Notes: a model not told the origin generated them from the sequence alone. A stretch of DNA of 64,000 nucleotides from Vombatus ursinus (GCF_900497805.2 NW_020954576.1:73546605-73610604), one strand, 5' to 3'. Positions 1-12,505 are shown, counted from the stretch's first letter. Translations and numbers: made by a program.

Positions 1-53
<53 letters not shown>

Positions 54-89
54 GTGTATGTGTGGTGTGTGTGTGTGTGTGTGTGTGTG
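1..89. repeat. (GT)n microsatellite
   Basis: Almost pure GT dinucleotide run with a few interruptions; it continues off the left edge. Confidence 0.97.
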
Positions 90-194
90 AGATGTACCTC
101 ACTAGTAAGCACTTGCTTTCTAGTTATTCCCATGGTCACAGAATTTACTGAATGAGAACTAGGAAAAAAAAACACCTCGTAGATAATCATCTCC

Positions 195-505
195 TAGAAT
201 CACTTATTTACAGCTGGAAAGGACCTAGAGGATGTCAAGTTCAACTTCCTCATTTTACATATGAAGAACCTGAGGTCCAGAAAGATTCAATGATTTGCCC
301 CAGGTCACAGAGGCAGTGTCAGAGTTGGACATGTGAACTCTGGTTCTCTGAGGTTATCACTTGTGCTTATATCTATTAAAGATGAGGAACCAGATTTAGA
401 GAGGTCCAGTGACTTTCCAAGAATCACAGAGTAGAGTCAAATGAGAACCTTGAATCTCCTGATCCCAAGTTCAGGACTCTGATCTATGCCACACTTTCCT
501 CTGTG
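195..505 (-). repeat. SINE with CR1/L3-type tail, plus a second SINE remnant
   Basis: 195-345 opens gaatcactt...acagctggaaaggacc and runs on through a degenerate gatgaggaaactgagg-like block. Read backwards this is a tRNA-headed CORE-type SINE whose 3' tail resembles CR1/L3. A second, more decayed tail-to-head copy occupies about 380-505. Confidence 0.6.
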
Positions 506-619
506 CTTAAGTCTGATCTTCCCAAGTAGATGGTTATTTACAAGATCATAGGGGCTTGGTTTTCTATTTGAAAAAAAAAATTCCCTTAATACCTAGTGTC
601 ATACTAAGCATAAATAGCA

Positions 620-835
620 AATGAAAGAGCACTGCTGTGGAATGACCTAGGTTCACACTCCACTTCCCATACTTAGCTGGGTGACCATGAGCAAGTCAAA
701 ATACCTCTGAGCCTCATTTTTTCTCATCTGTAAAGTGGGGATAAAAATGTCTATAGTAACTACCTCCTCACAGGATTTCTGGGAGGATTAAATTAAATAA
801 TATAAGAAAAGTACTTTATAAACTTTAAAGATATC
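620..835 (+). repeat. MIR/CORE-type SINE
   Basis: Decayed copy with the order agagcactg, gacctaggttc, gctgggtgaccatgagcaagtc, ctcatctgtaaa, then aggattaaa and actttataaac, typical of forward MIR/THER-like elements. Confidence 0.75.
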
Positions 836-1138
836 TAAAAACCCCAGTTATTAGTAACATTATTTTGTGCTTAAAAATCTTTATTCAATTAATTTCACTT
901 TTATCTGGAAAATACCTGGAAAAATATTGAATAGCTAAACTGCAAAATTTAAAAAAACCCTCAATTATTTAAAGACTGCTTTTAGCTTGCACTAGAACCA
1001 AAAATCTTGTGAAAACTAGATGTCTAAATGTGTTTTTACAAGAAACCTCCTATCACTCAAAATAATAATAAAATGGGTTTTTTTGAAATACATGTTTTCA
1101 CAAAGAGAAAGAGTTAATCATCAGGAACAGAATTCTAC

Positions 1139-1288
1139 CTCAGAATCAAGAAATCCAGATGTAATCAGTGTTTTTTTTTCTTCTGTTACTACTGCAGCAG
1201 AATTCAGAGCCCAATCTTTTATTAAATCTTTCTGGTTTTCATTGATAACAGGCCTATTATAATCCTGACCGTCATCTACTCCAAAGAC
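1139..1288 (-). CDS. CEP170: CEP170 exon H: VFGVDD...KDLIKDWAL segment
   Basis: This 150-nt exon has 50 codons, [20 protein letters not shown] to TSGFLDSE. It matches human [28 protein letters not shown]. The acceptor is TTTCACAG and the donor GAG|GTAGAA, a weaker site than the others. Both ends are phase 0 and the length is a multiple of three. It is separated from exon G by a 19.9-kb intron, the longest in the window. The next exon lies below position 1. Confidence 0.93.
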
Positions 1289-1857
1289 CTGTGAAATGAA
1301 ACCAATTATTATAGAGATTAAAAAGGAATGCCTAAGCATGAGGTTACAGAATGGATGGCATCATTAACTGTATAAAGGCCACTTTTTAAATATACCAATC
1401 TAAAACCGAAAAATAAAACCAACAATTTGAATAAGAGTTATGTTTTTTAAATGAAAAGCTGTGTATAAGTGCATGTCAGAAAATTCACTTGAAAAGATTA
1501 ATTTGGTGAGGAACAAGGTATATCTAATCATAAAAATGAAAGTCTCTTCAAAACATTTCTCAACATTATCAGAAAAATAGACAATCTGATCAAAGAGGTA
1601 TTTATTCTTTCCTTTCCTTCTTATTTATGACACAGTTAAATAAGATCATTACAAATATAAATATAAATTTTAATTCAATAAATCTCTCAAATTAAAAATT
1701 AAAGCTTAATCAATATGTAGTTTATTAATTTTTGTAAAGTGTCACTGCCCTGAGTTAATTTTATCACCAACTCAATAATCTCAATCCTCAAAACTACTGA
1801 GTTTTCCTTACTATTAGACTACCAGTCACTGCTTTCGACTTTGTTGCCATTAAAGGG

Positions 1858-2755
1858 GAAGAAATTTTGCCTGGATGAAAGCTGTAAGCTTATCAACTTT
1901 GCACATGGCAAAAAGTTAGAAGAGTTTGCTGATATAGTGATAAGACTCAGTACCATCCCCCCCCCCAAAAAAAATCTCTACTAATCAGAATGATAGGTAG
2001 CAGCCAACAAAATGAAATTTGATAAGAGAGCAACGCAATGTCCTACAAATTGGTTAAGAAAAATCAGTGGCACAAGTGCAAGGATGGAGAAATAGTGTTT
2101 CACTGAAAGCAGTCTAATGAATTATTTGCAGGTTCAAAATGAATAAGCAGTGTGATAGACAAAGTAGCCAATATGATTTTAATTTCTACTAATCAAATTC
2201 TGATATTTAGAACAAAGAAGGCACACTATACTCTGGACCACAGAATTCTTCCCTGGTTAGTACACATATTGGATTCCACATTTTAGAAGGGAAATTGAAA
2301 AACTGGGTCTTCTCTAGGAAGCAACTAGAAAATTGGGGAAACTCAAAACCTTGATATATGTGAATCAAATAAAATTACTAGAGATATTTAGTCTGGAAAA
2401 GAGACTATAAAGTTTATGAGAGCTGTCTTCAAATCGTTAAAAGGTTGTTATGTATAAGAGGAATAACATACAGTTTTTGGTGGTTTGTTTTTTTTTTTTG
2501 GACAGAACTAAAACTAACGAGAAATTTCAAGTGAGAGAGATTTTAACTAAAACAGCATAAAATGTCCTGGCAATTATTACTGCATAAAAATGGAATGGAT
2601 CGTCTCAAGGAGGGCAGTCCCCTTTTCATTGAAGGTCTTCAAGCATAGGTTGGATGACTAGAAGTAGTTGGGGTTATTGTAGATAAGATTCATGATTTGG
2701 GTAAGCATTGGCTTAGATTTATCTGAAGCCCCTTCCACCTCTTTGTCTATGAATC
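1858..2755 (+). repeat. CR1/L3-type LINE fragment
   Basis: Decayed 3' half of a CR1/L3 LINE. Landmarks in order: ggatgaaagctg, aatgaataagcagtgtgatag, a pattern like cagaattcttccctggttag, gagctgtcttcaaat, gaatggatcgtctcaaggagg, gaaggtcttcaagcataggttggatgac and a tail near ccccttccacctc. No long reading frame survives. Confidence 0.7.
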
Positions 2756-2769
2756 TGATTATCTTTCAG

Positions 2770-2905
2770 AATTTTACAGTTAAGAAAACTGAGGATTAGT
2801 GAGATTAAGTAATTTGTCCAATGCCACAAAAATGAATTAATGGCAGAGCCAAAACTAGAAGCGAGATCTCCTATTCCAGAGGTCTACCTATTCTACCAAA
2901 ATGCC
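2770..2905 (-). repeat. MIR-type SINE fragment
   Basis: Old fragment: ttacagttaagaaaactgagg, then cagagccaaaactagaa and a final ctcctattcc. Confidence 0.55.
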
Positions 2906-3594
2906 TTTAATGTCAGTATGACTCACGTTCCCTATTCAACTCATTCTAGGGTAATAAGGTTTATTTTGTCTGCTTCTTTCTTTGAAGAGTGGTGTGCAAA
3001 CTCTAGGTTCTACTTCCTTTTTTATTCTACTTTCTTTTCTGATTTTTAATTTAATTTAATTTTCATTTTTTATACTTTCATAATTTATAAAATTTTATAT
3101 AAAATTATATAATTTATATAATTTAATTTTAAATTATTTTATTAAAATGATTAACCTTTTAATTTATTAGACAAAGGAGAGTATAATATTTGAAACTGAT
3201 AAAATCCAGGGCGTATAGAATATGGAACTGTTTAACAAATCCCAGTATAATAGAAATAGAAGACAAAGAAGTTTTTAAGATACGCATCTATGTAATATAT
3301 AGAACACTGGGTTATTAACAAATCTATAAAATCTCTTATCCCATAAGTAGGATATGGGTAAAGTACAAAGAGCTTCAAAATAGCTTTTGATAATTTCAGG
3401 GACGATAGATCCACAACGGATGCTTTAAAGAAACCATGTTTTATGTACATGCTCCTAAAGTAAAGTTGATATCTAGAAAGGCAATGCTTTCTTCCCAGAT
3501 TTACCTCTTAAAGCATTAAGTTCTGGGCTGGGCTGGATAGTCAGTGCCTTTGATCCAGCAAGGTGATTTCTAAGTATGATAACAACAACTAGCA

Positions 3595-3848
3595 ACAACA
3601 AGTTATCATTTATAGAGTGCTTTAAGTTTTGTGAAGTCTTTACAAATATCTCATTTGATCCTCACAAAAACCCTGGGAAGTAGTTGCTGTTATTATCCCC
3701 ATTTTACAGATGAGGAAACTAAGGCAGAAAGAGGTTAAGTGACATACAGCTAGTTAAGGGTCATACAGCTAGTAAGTGCCTGGGGAAGGCTTTGAACTCA
3801 GGTCTTCCTGCCTCCAGGTCCAGCCTGTCATACCCACAATGCCACCTA
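3595..3848 (-). repeat. MIR/CORE-type SINE, nearly full length
   Basis: Reverse copy: atttatagagtgctttaag, tatctcatttgatcctcac, cattttacagatgaggaaac, gtcatacagctagtaagtgc, tttgaactcaggtcttcctg and caatgccacctact. Confidence 0.85.
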
Positions 3849-4419
3849 CTGAATTTGCTAATTACAGTTTAAAATGGTGCAATGATTAAAATATAAATTT
3901 AAGGGCAAGTATAAAATGTAATTTTAAATTAATTACAATGTAAACTTCTTCACAGTTTACACTGAGAAAACTTCCTGAGAACTTACAAATGAGAAAAATT
4001 TATTTATATTTTAATTCTCCAGTGTTTAGCAAAGTTCTTGCACAAATATAATCACTATGTGATGACAAATGTGCGCACCAGTGATCAATGAATATATACT
4101 GAATGAAGGAAATTAAATAAATTTTATGAAACTTGTGAAATTACAAGCAAAAAAAAGGAAAAGTTGATTTAGGGATAACCAATGGACACTGTATGCTCCA
4201 CTGCTTCTTTACAATATCAAGAGAAATTTAGGAAAGCTACTACAAACATACTGGGTGGTCAATATTCTCTCATTATATTACATACCTTTCTCTTCTATGG
4301 TGGTGAGTTCATGGTGGGAATGGACAAGAACTGCAAAGAATGGAAAGGTATGGATAGGTTGCAATTGGCATCACCAGAAGAATATCCATGCCAGTATGAT
4401 CAAAGATCCATTTGAGAGT

Positions 4420-4590
4420 AGATTTAGAGCTGGAAGGCACCTCAGATGTCATTTAGTGCAATCTCTTCCACTTACAGATGTTGGAAACTCAGAGAAGTTA
4501 AATGGTTTACTTAAAGTAATGGAAGTAATTATACAAGTCAGAACTTCTGACGCCAAATTCAAAATACTTTCCACTGCACTGTGCTGCCTC
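4420..4590 (-). repeat. SINE with CR1/L3-type tail
   Basis: Begins agatttagagctggaaggcacctcagatg and ends ccactgcactgtgctgcctc, the reverse complement of a tRNA-like head. Confidence 0.7.
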
Positions 4591-4721
4591 ATTTTAATTT
4601 TTAATATGTATTTAATTTGGTCACAATATAAAATATGGAATTTAATAGAACTGTCCATTTATACTACAAGACTAGGAAACTGAAGGAAAACATGAGATAT
4701 GTTTCCATAAATAGTTTAAAA

Positions 4722-4935
4722 GGCAGCAATGCTCAAAAGAGCACTGAAGTTATACTAAGACTGGGTTCAAGTCTTGACCTGGCCACTTTTGGCAAACCTA
4801 ATTCTCAATTTCCTCATCTGTCAAATGGGAACAATAACGCAGGTACTACCTACCTACAACACATGGGTGTTATGAAGACTATGTGAAATAATTTTTAACC
4901 AAAAAGTGTCATGTAATTATAAACTGGAATTACTA
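4722..4935 (+). repeat. MIR/CORE-type SINE
   Basis: Forward, degraded: agagcactgaag, ttcaagtcttgacctggcc, cctcatctgtcaaatggg and a tail with gtcatgtaattataaactgg. Confidence 0.65.
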
Positions 4936-5911
4936 TAAAATACACTTATGGTGAAAATCATTTGAAGACTATTCTTTTTATTTGAAAAAATACTAAAGAC
5001 TATGACTGAATGAATCCATTTCCCTTATTCCACCACCTTCTGTGATCCTATTTCATTTTGTTCTTTTCTTTTAACAATCTATGACCCACGTCTATGTGGA
5101 ATGTCAGTCCACAACCCCTGGGAACCTTTAGAATTTTCAGGGGTCTCAACCTTAAGCTGAGTGAGTCCAGATGATCTGATCTAATATGAGTATACAAGCA
5201 CTCAGGGTGACAGTAATGAAATGTAATATAACTGACAGCAAAGGAGACAAAAAATCAAAACAAAACAAAACCTAAAAGGCAGAGATAAGAACTCAAATGT
5301 CATAACATTCAGGATACACTTACTATACAGGAGCACAGGCCTTTAGGTCCTCAGGGAATCACAGTACAAAAAGATAATATAAAAACTCATCCTCGTAACG
5401 ACACTAAATTATTAAGAAAATGTTAAATTATGTTAGGTAAAGTCCAAAAAGCCAAAGAACCATGTAGTATTTTTAAAAGTTTTAGAAGCAAAATAGTAAA
5501 AAACTTAACAAAATTTGATGCTTAAACTCTCAGTTATAAAGAATGGCTCACTTTTCATCATCTTGCCTCCCCACCCCTTAGTCCCCCTTCTAGATAGCTT
5601 TGGGCTTACTGCATTTTCTTTGAAGAAGGTATACAAAAATACATTCACACAAACATCAGATCTACATTTAGTATTCCCCTTTTACCATTAACTTATAATA
5701 TCTATTCCTCATAGACATTTTTACTAGACTTCATGATACAAATATGATCAGATATGAGATCAAGAAAGTATTTTACTGCTAAATCTGGACAAAGGAACTT
5801 TAGAACAACGTCGAAAAACCCTCATTTTCCTATGAATAGTTCTGGGAGTTTGAGAAGATAATATTTGGAAAAACTATATTCCCAGAAATTGCTTTTAATA
5901 AGCAGAGTCTA

Positions 5912-6056
5912 GGGGCAGCTAGGTGGTGCAATGGATAGAGCACTGGCCCTGAAGTCAGGAGGACCTGAGTTCAAATCTGGCCTCAGACCAAACATTTGAC
6001 ACTTACTAGCTGTGTGACCCTGGGCAAGTCACTTAACCCCAATTGTCTAAAAAAAA
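5912..6056 (+). repeat. Young tRNA-derived SINE (marsupial WSINE-like) with target-site duplication
   Basis: Begins ggggcagctaggtggtgcaa and ends in an A-rich tail after cacttaaccccaattgtct. It is flanked by aataagcagagtcta (5897-5911) and aataagcatagtcta (about 6057-6071), a 15-bp target duplication with one difference. The tRNA-like head is part of the SINE, not a tRNA gene. Confidence 0.9.
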
Positions 6057-6213
6057 ATAAGCATAGTCTAGATTTTTGCTAAATTATGAATTTTAAATGT
6101 AGGAAAGCATAATACCTTAAAGTACCATATCCTAAATTCAGTAGTTTGAGATTTTAAAATTCCATAAAACAAGGTTATTTTCCCCACTAGATGTCCTCAA
6201 ATTATAACTTTTC

Positions 6214-6345
6214 AATGTATGCATGTATGTACATATGTATACATACATGTGTACATACACGCATACATGGAAGAGCTACAATCATAAGGCATATAGGGAT
6301 ACATCACATGATAAATACACATATGTATGCACACATATATCAGTT
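6214..6345. repeat. ATGT/ACAT-rich simple repeat
   Basis: Interrupted atgtatgcatgtatgtac and acacatatgtatgcacac runs. Confidence 0.7.
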
Positions 6346-7169
6346 AACTGGACTATAACTATAAAAGAATAAATTGGGTTTTGAAGGGCTTTATTTGCAT
6401 TTCAATTAAACTGTGAACTATTTTACAAAGTATCTTAAAGTCCAGGAGAATTCATACCACCATTAAATTTAAGTCAACTAAGAATATTCACTATTATAAG
6501 GAGTAGATAAAAAAGTGAGAAACAATTGGCATATTCAGTCAAATATCATTATGAACTAAAGGTAACAATATCCTCAAACTGCTACCTCACAAAGAAAAGG
6601 AAGCAGAATTCTAACATAAACAAAAGAGCATAGCTGCATATAAAAAGAATTAGGAAGTATTTACTGCATATGTTATCAGGGACATTGGTCTCAGGAAATA
6701 ATTGGCGACCTTGTAATCCTAAACAGGATTAGGAAATGTATTTAACAAAAGATTTTTCTAGCAATCCCTTTCATTTAAATTTTTCTTGCTACCATAAGAC
6801 CCAATACTTCATTGCAAACTCATAGCATTATTAAGATATTAACTATTAAAACGGTGAAATTTCAGGGTCCTCAATACTTAATTACATTTGTGTTCCAGTT
6901 CCATTTTTGGCCTTTAGAAACTTGGGGTTGAGAAATTATGAATCCTAGCTCTGAGACCTTGGAGATTCAGTGGAATTTGGGGGTTACAGGTTTGATGTGG
7001 GACATTTCTCTACTAGTGGGCACATATGGGACTTCCCACAAGTTACATAAATCTAAGACTTGGATTTCTGAATCTGATGTCTAGTGATCTTCTAATAGCT
7101 AAAAGGCAAACTGTTGTTATGCCAAAACACACACATACCACTCTTTCCCTTTCTCCCTCTCTCTCTCTC

Positions 7170-7420
7170 TCTTCCCCCCACATTCATTTTTTTAAAAAAA
7201 TTTTGAGTTCTGAATTCTTTCCCTCCCTCAATCCCCTCCAAACCCAAAGTTGAGAAGGCAAGCAATGATACCCATTATACATGTGAAGTTGTGCAAAACA
7301 TTCCATATTAGTCATGATGCAAAAAATAAGAAAAAAAGCAAAAAATTAAAATAAAAAAATACATGTTTCAACTGCTACTCAAGACTTCATCAGCTGTCTC
7401 TCTTGGAGGTATCTGTAATA
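7170..7420 (-). repeat. L1-type LINE 3' UTR fragment
   Basis: The pattern gagaaggcaagcaatgatac, tacatgtgaagttgtgcaaaac, ccatattagtcatgatgc and ctgtctctcttggaggt is the reverse complement of marsupial L1 3' ends. A CT-rich tract (7141-7180) precedes it. Confidence 0.65.
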
Positions 7421-8103
7421 AAGGTACTTGACCTACAGTTTAACCTAGAATTTAGTCATTCTAATAAACATATTCACCTTTAAAGGACCCAAGTAGTGGC
7501 AAATGCACACTTCTCTTTATTAAAGTACTGCTGATCTAAATCTAAATCAAGATGACCAATTCAAAAGGACGATAGGCAGATGTCATGATGGTTAGAAAAA
7601 AAAAGGCATTTAACTTCAAACATATCAAGTAAACTATCCCAAATTCAATTCAAATTTAATGAGTGAATATTCACAGGTTCTTGTTTGAGAGGTAAAGGAC
7701 TTGGCAGAGCTGTTTTTTTCATATCTATTGGCAATAAGAAATATCATTTAATGGGATATCAGGTTATTTTGTGTTTCAGATATCATGATTAACAATTTGC
7801 ATGATAACCATTTGCAAAAAAAGGTGATGAAGATAATTCCAGCTTCTGTGCCATGTGATAGAACATTTCAAACTTGAGGAAAATATAGTGAGATGCAAAC
7901 TATATGACATTACAATTAGATGAATTGAGAACCAAAAAGTCTAGAAATAATGGGATTAAAAGAAGAACCATTAATAGTTCCATGTAAACTTAACAAGGGG
8001 TTTCCGGTACAGTGCCCCCAGTGCCTGTACAGTGTCTGTACTTGGTCCTATGCTGTTTTACATTTTTATCAATAAATTGGATTAAAGCATAGCAGGCAAA
8101 GAT

Positions 8104-8345
8104 GGCCTTTTCTGATCCCCCAGTTGTTAATTTGTCCCTTTTACACCCTGTCAAAATAACTTTGTATTTATTTTGTATACATTTTCTATTTAAATTTCTA
8201 TGAATATTTTGTATCACTCCTCTGTCCCAAGTAGATGTAAGCCCCTCAGGGGAAGACATTTTCTCACTTTTATATTTGTAACCCCAGTACTTAGCCAAGT
8301 ATTAGCACATACTAAACAGTTAATAGAGGGTTGCTGATTGACTGG
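8104..8345 (+). repeat. L2 3' end inserted in the CR1 element
   Basis: Contains the L2 end pattern gtatttattttgtatac, agatgtaagcccctcagggg, tttgtaaccccagtacttag, ttaatagagggttgctgatt. CR1 sequence resumes with gatggcatgctcac. Confidence 0.65.
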
Positions 8346-8992
8346 GTGATGGCATGCTCACTGAATTTTCAAATGACACAAAGCTGAGAGGATGGCTAAT
8401 AGTTTTGGTAGGCTAGAATACTGGGCTTAGGTAGGATAAATGTAAAATTTTATATCTGAGTTTAAAACTCTACTTCACAAGATGAGGGCAAGCAACGTAA
8501 GATTGTTTCTCTGAAAAATATCTGGGTGTTTTAGTAGAGTGCAAGCTCAATGTAAGGCAATAAAGCGAATCCAATTTGGGGATACAGTAAGAGAGGCATA
8601 GCTTCACACAACCCCAGATATGCCACATCTGGAATGTTTTCATTTCTGGGTGCTACTGTGTGCTGGAAGGATAGATATAAGCTGGAAAATGTCCAGAAGT
8701 GATCGAGTTTATGATCAAGATTGTGAAAGGTCTTGAGTTCATACAGGAACTGGGAAAGTTAAAGTTAAAGATGGAGAAGAAAACAAATACTTGGCAGCAG
8801 AGGAGTAGAAGGCAGGAGATATGATGGACGTGTTCAGGTATATGAAGGGCTCTCAGGTGGAATAGGGATTAAATTTGTTTTGTTTTGTGTCCAAAGGGCA
8901 GAAACAGCAACAACTAGTATAAGTTGTCATGGAGGAGAATTTAATTTTGATGTCAGGAAAATGTTTCCTAATAATTAGAAGCATTGAAAAGA

Positions 8993-9240
8993 AGAAGCTA
9001 GGTGATGCAGTAGATAGAATAATGGTCCTATAGTCAGGAAGACCTGAGTTCAAATCTTGTCTTAGATACTTAGCTGTATGACACTGGGCAAATCATTTAA
9101 TCTCTCAGTTTCTTCATCTGTAAAATTAGGATAATAATAGCACCTACCAAGAACAACTTAACTCCAAAAGTTGTTATAAAGCTAAAATGAGATATCTATA
9201 ATGCACTTTGCAAATCTTATATAAATGATAGCTATTATTT
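8993..9240 (+). repeat. MIR/CORE-type SINE inserted in the CR1 element
   Basis: Head agctaggtgatgcagtagat, middle gacctgagttcaaatcttg and cttcatctgtaaaattagg, tail ataaatgatagctattattt. CR1 sequence continues at 9241. Confidence 0.8.
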
Positions 9241-9311
9241 TAAATGGAAATGGTCTGCCTCAAGAGGGTGCAGGATTCCCTTCAACAGAGGTCTTAAATG
9301 AAAGGCTAGAT

Positions 9312-9439
9312 CAGGGGCAAGGAATTTGTGGCCTCGAGGCCAAATGTGCCCCTCTAGGTCCTCAAGTGTGGCCCTTTGAATCCAAACTTGAGGACCTAGA
9401 GGGCCATATGTGGCTTGAAGCTACAGGTTCTCCACCCTG
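9312..9439. mobile_element. hAT-type palindromic MITE, internally shortened, with exact 8-bp duplication
   Basis: Starts CAGGGGCAAGGAA and ends CACCCTG; the arms are inverted (aagtgtggccctttgaatcc; acttgaggacctagagggcc). ggctagat is repeated exactly at 9304-9311 and 9440-9447, the 8-bp target duplication of hAT elements. It lacks the central part seen in the copies at 25236, 28051 and 39038. Confidence 0.88.
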
Positions 9440-9559
9440 GGCTAGATGATTACTTAATGAGAGTATGTTTTAGATGTGATTCTTTTTGAAGTGTGCTTTG
9501 GAATGGTAATGTCTTTCTAACTGAAATTCTGATTTGGTTGGGCTATACAATAGCAAAAT

Positions 9560-10200
9560 TAGGTGGATTTGAAACCAGTTGAAAGGCTGGACCCAATGAG
9601 TAATGAGGAACTGTTCTATATCAGATTGGTAGATTGCTTTCGGGATCTATATTTGGCCCTTTTGTCATTTTTTGTTTCTGGTAAAGAAATAGATAAAGGA
9701 ATAGAGGAAACAAAATTTTCAGATGATACCAAACAAGTAAGGAAAGCTAAAATTTTGGATCTCAGAGTCCTCAGGATCCAAAAAGATCCTGAAAGGCTAG
9801 AATGCTGAGCCTGTTCAGCCAGGCACTGTCCTAAGCATTTTACAAATATCTCATTTAATCCTCACAACTCTGTCAGGTAGGCTCTGCTACCTTCATTTTA
9901 TAGTTGGAGAAATGAGGCAAACAGAGGTTAGGTGACTTGCCCAAGTGTATAAGACTGGATTTAAACTCAGGTCTTTCATGACTCCAGGCCCAGCATTTTA
10001 TTCACTGTGCTATCTAGCTGCTTCATATACAGATAGACAATGGGCTACCTAAGAAGGTCATGGGTTAACACTAAAGAGAAGCCTTCAAAGAAAAATCTGA
10101 ATAACTACTTTTTGGTATGTTATTAAGTAGAGTCTTATTTAGGGACAAGTTAAACTAGGTGGTCTCTGAATTCTCTTCCAATTCTGAGGCTTTGTAAATT
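9560..10200 (+). repeat. CR1/L3-type LINE fragment, split by a SINE
   Basis: 9560-9811 carries gataaaggaatagagg, tttcagatgataccaaacaa and gatccaaaaagatcctgaaagg. After a SINE it resumes at 10028 and ends with taggtggtctctgaattctc and ttccaattctgag. Confidence 0.65.
9812..10027 (-). repeat. MIR/CORE-type SINE
   Basis: Reverse copy: gccaggcactgtcctaagca, tctcatttaatcctcacaac, gtgacttgcccaagtg, gactccaggcccagc, ctatctagctgc. Confidence 0.8.
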
Positions 10201-10489
10201 TAACTGACACTTACAGAATCAGGATCATAGACAAAAATGGACTAAGCTAATTAGCTGGCATATGCAAGTTGAATGTATACTCACATATGTATCCATAGAG
10301 TAATTGGTACTTATAGCAGCATGGTATATACACTGAAAAAATTTTCAAGAAAATATCAGTGTCTATAGAAACAAACTGCAGTTATTTAGGAGTTTAAAGT
10401 TTGGTGGTAATAATTTTTAAATAAATAAATATTTTTATTCATTACACTGTTATGTATATAGGTGGTCTTTAATAAATACTTAAAATAAT

Positions 10490-10680
10490 AGAATTTTAGA
10501 GCTGATAGAGCATTTGAGGTTAATGTAGTCAAAAATCTTAATTTTACAATAGGAGAAACTGAGATTCAGGAAAGTTTAAGTGACTTACCTAAAGTCATAC
10601 AGTTAGAAGTAAATCTGATAACAGAATTCAGCTTTCAGCTTTTCTGAGTGTTAAGGGCTATTTCCTCTACACCATGTTCA
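10490..10680 (-). repeat. SINE with CR1/L3-type tail
   Basis: Starts agaattttagagctgatagag, contains aggagaaactgagattcagg and ends with a degraded tRNA-like head near ctctacaccatg. Confidence 0.6.
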
Positions 10681-11439
10681 TGCTTGAGAAATAGAGGGAG
10701 AAATTACTGACATCAAGACCCTCTCACCAAATGAATAAAGCTTACTGGAAATTAAATTTTAGTGATGCTTGTGAAAGTATCTGCCTGCCTTGAAGTTTTA
10801 GCAGAAAAAACCCTCTTTTTTGTTGTTGTATTTTGCTGAATATAAAAAAACCTAATATATGAGGGGGTAGAAACATTAGTACAGAGAAGTATGTGGTGAG
10901 TAAAAATAGTACTTCACAAACCCCACTTTTTAGCAAATTAAGAGATTCTCTTATTTCAAAAGTAAGATTCAGAAAGCATTACCCTCCCTTTTAGATAAGT
11001 ACTAAAATGAGTCTAAAAATAAAGTTAGAAATATTCATCCATGTTTTACATTGAAGGTGCTTAAATTATTTTACCAAGACAATAAAACATAGACCTACAA
11101 TGAGGTCTCCTGTATGCATAAGATAAATATGAAAAACAATATGCTTCCCCAAAGTGTAACTTCAGAATGCAATTGTTGATCAAGGAACAGTAGAAGCAAC
11201 CATATTATAGACTTTCCATGTTACGGTGAGCAAAAGCAGTACACATGCTTGTGGGAAATATTAATATCTGAACACTTGAAAATGCCTTTAGAGAAATGGG
11301 GCAGCATCTAGGAACACACACTATATTAGCACCTTTTTGAAATGCCCTACAAAAGGTATTTGGCTTCTATGTCAAAGCTGTGGCAATTTGTTTCTTGATG
11401 TGATTGTATTTCCAATTTCTGGTTCATATAATATTTCAA

Positions 11440-11560
11440 TAAAACTCAAATATCCATTAAAAAATCCTCCCCACCCTCTTGTCAGCTTGTTTTTGTATGC
11501 TGTCTTTTCCCATTAGATTATAATCTTTCTTATTTGTATTCCTCCTTCTCATCATCTGCC
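11440..11560 (+). repeat. L2 3' end fragment (weak)
   Basis: gtcttttcccattagattataatc followed by ttgtattcct resembles a decayed L2 3' terminus. Confidence 0.35.
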
Positions 11561-11909
11561 ACCCCAACCCACCCCCAAGAAAAAAGACCTGTCTCTAAAA
11601 GGTCCTATTTTACCTGTTATAGGAAAACTGACCACTGGACAATGTGGTTGGTAACAAGCAGGAACATCTGGAGGACTTTCATCTTCTATAGGAAAACCCT
11701 GTCACAAGGAGTTAGATGGCCAAGGAATGGGGCCAGCTGACACACAAGCAGTATGTTCTTCTCACTAGTGAGCATACCAGAGAAGAGACACAGAATCATA
11801 CCCATATCAGGGAAATTTCACTTTGGGAAACCTGAATGAAAAAGTAGGGCTTTTAAAACACCCCAGAAGCTTATCCGGATCTCATTCAAACAACCTAAAC
11901 CACTTAAAG

Positions 11910-12126
11910 CAGGGGTTCTGAAATTTTTATGGGGGGGTATTGGACCCCTTTTGCAGTCTGGTGAAACTTTCTAACCCTTTCTCAGACTGTTTTTAAAAAT
12001 AATTCATAATGGGAAGAAAAGATAAACTTCAGTTACAGGTTATTGGAAATAAAGATATAATTTTTTCTCATCCACATTCATGGACCCCATAAAATCTATC
12101 CACAAACTCCTGATTAAGAACTCCTG
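11910..12126. mobile_element. Charlie-like hAT non-autonomous element
   Basis: Starts CAGGGGTTCTGAAATTTTTA and ends AAGAACTCCTG. The interior has ttggaccccttttgcagtct and catggaccccat in inverted relation. Flanks are acttaaag (11902-11909) and actaaaag (12127-12134), an 8-bp duplication with one difference. Confidence 0.8.
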
Positions 12127-12299
12127 ACTAAAAGCACCAAGTAAGTCACCTTGATTAATCAGCAACCATTAAGTCTTTCCTCTTCCTTAAATATCCTGAC
12201 TAATGCTGTTCCCACATCCTGCCACAATACTATATTACTTCCTTTCTGAGGCCTTTCCTAATTCCTAATTCTTCTAGAAAGTATTATACTCCCATCCAA

Positions 12300-12505
12300 A
12301 ATTAGGGTCACTATTTAAAGTTGGTAGGGCCTTTTGAGGTCATAAATTCCAAACTCCTTCAGTTTACTGATGAAGAAACTAGGTACTAAGATAGGTACAA
12401 GGAGGTTAAGTGATTTTCCCAGGCTCATGCAGCTTAGTGAATGAGGTGAGATTTGAATTAAGGTTTTCATGACTCCAGGTCCAAAGCCCCACTACCCACT
12501 ACAAT
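12300..12505 (-). repeat. SINE with CR1/L3-type tail
   Basis: Opens with agttggtagggccttttgag and continues with tactgatgaagaaactagg, aagtgattttcccaggctc and gactccaggtccaaagcc. Confidence 0.65.

Larger units (their letters stand above)
7990..9490 (+). repeat. CR1/L3-type LINE, split by three later insertions
   Basis: Pieces at 7990-8103, 8346-8992, 9241-9311 and 9448-9490 follow one another in LINE order: cttggtcctatgctgtttta and tttttatcaataaattgga; ggcatgctcactgaattttc (the FADDTK region); tatctgggtgttttagtaga; gccacatctggaatgttttc; gaagggctctcaggtgg; gaaatggtctgcctcaagag. The gaps are an L2 piece, a SINE and a hAT element. Confidence 0.75.

Noticed and set aside
4255-4683. 142-codon plus-strand open frame
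   Set aside because: It runs through a reversed SINE and unrelated sequence; no domain or conserved pattern is seen.
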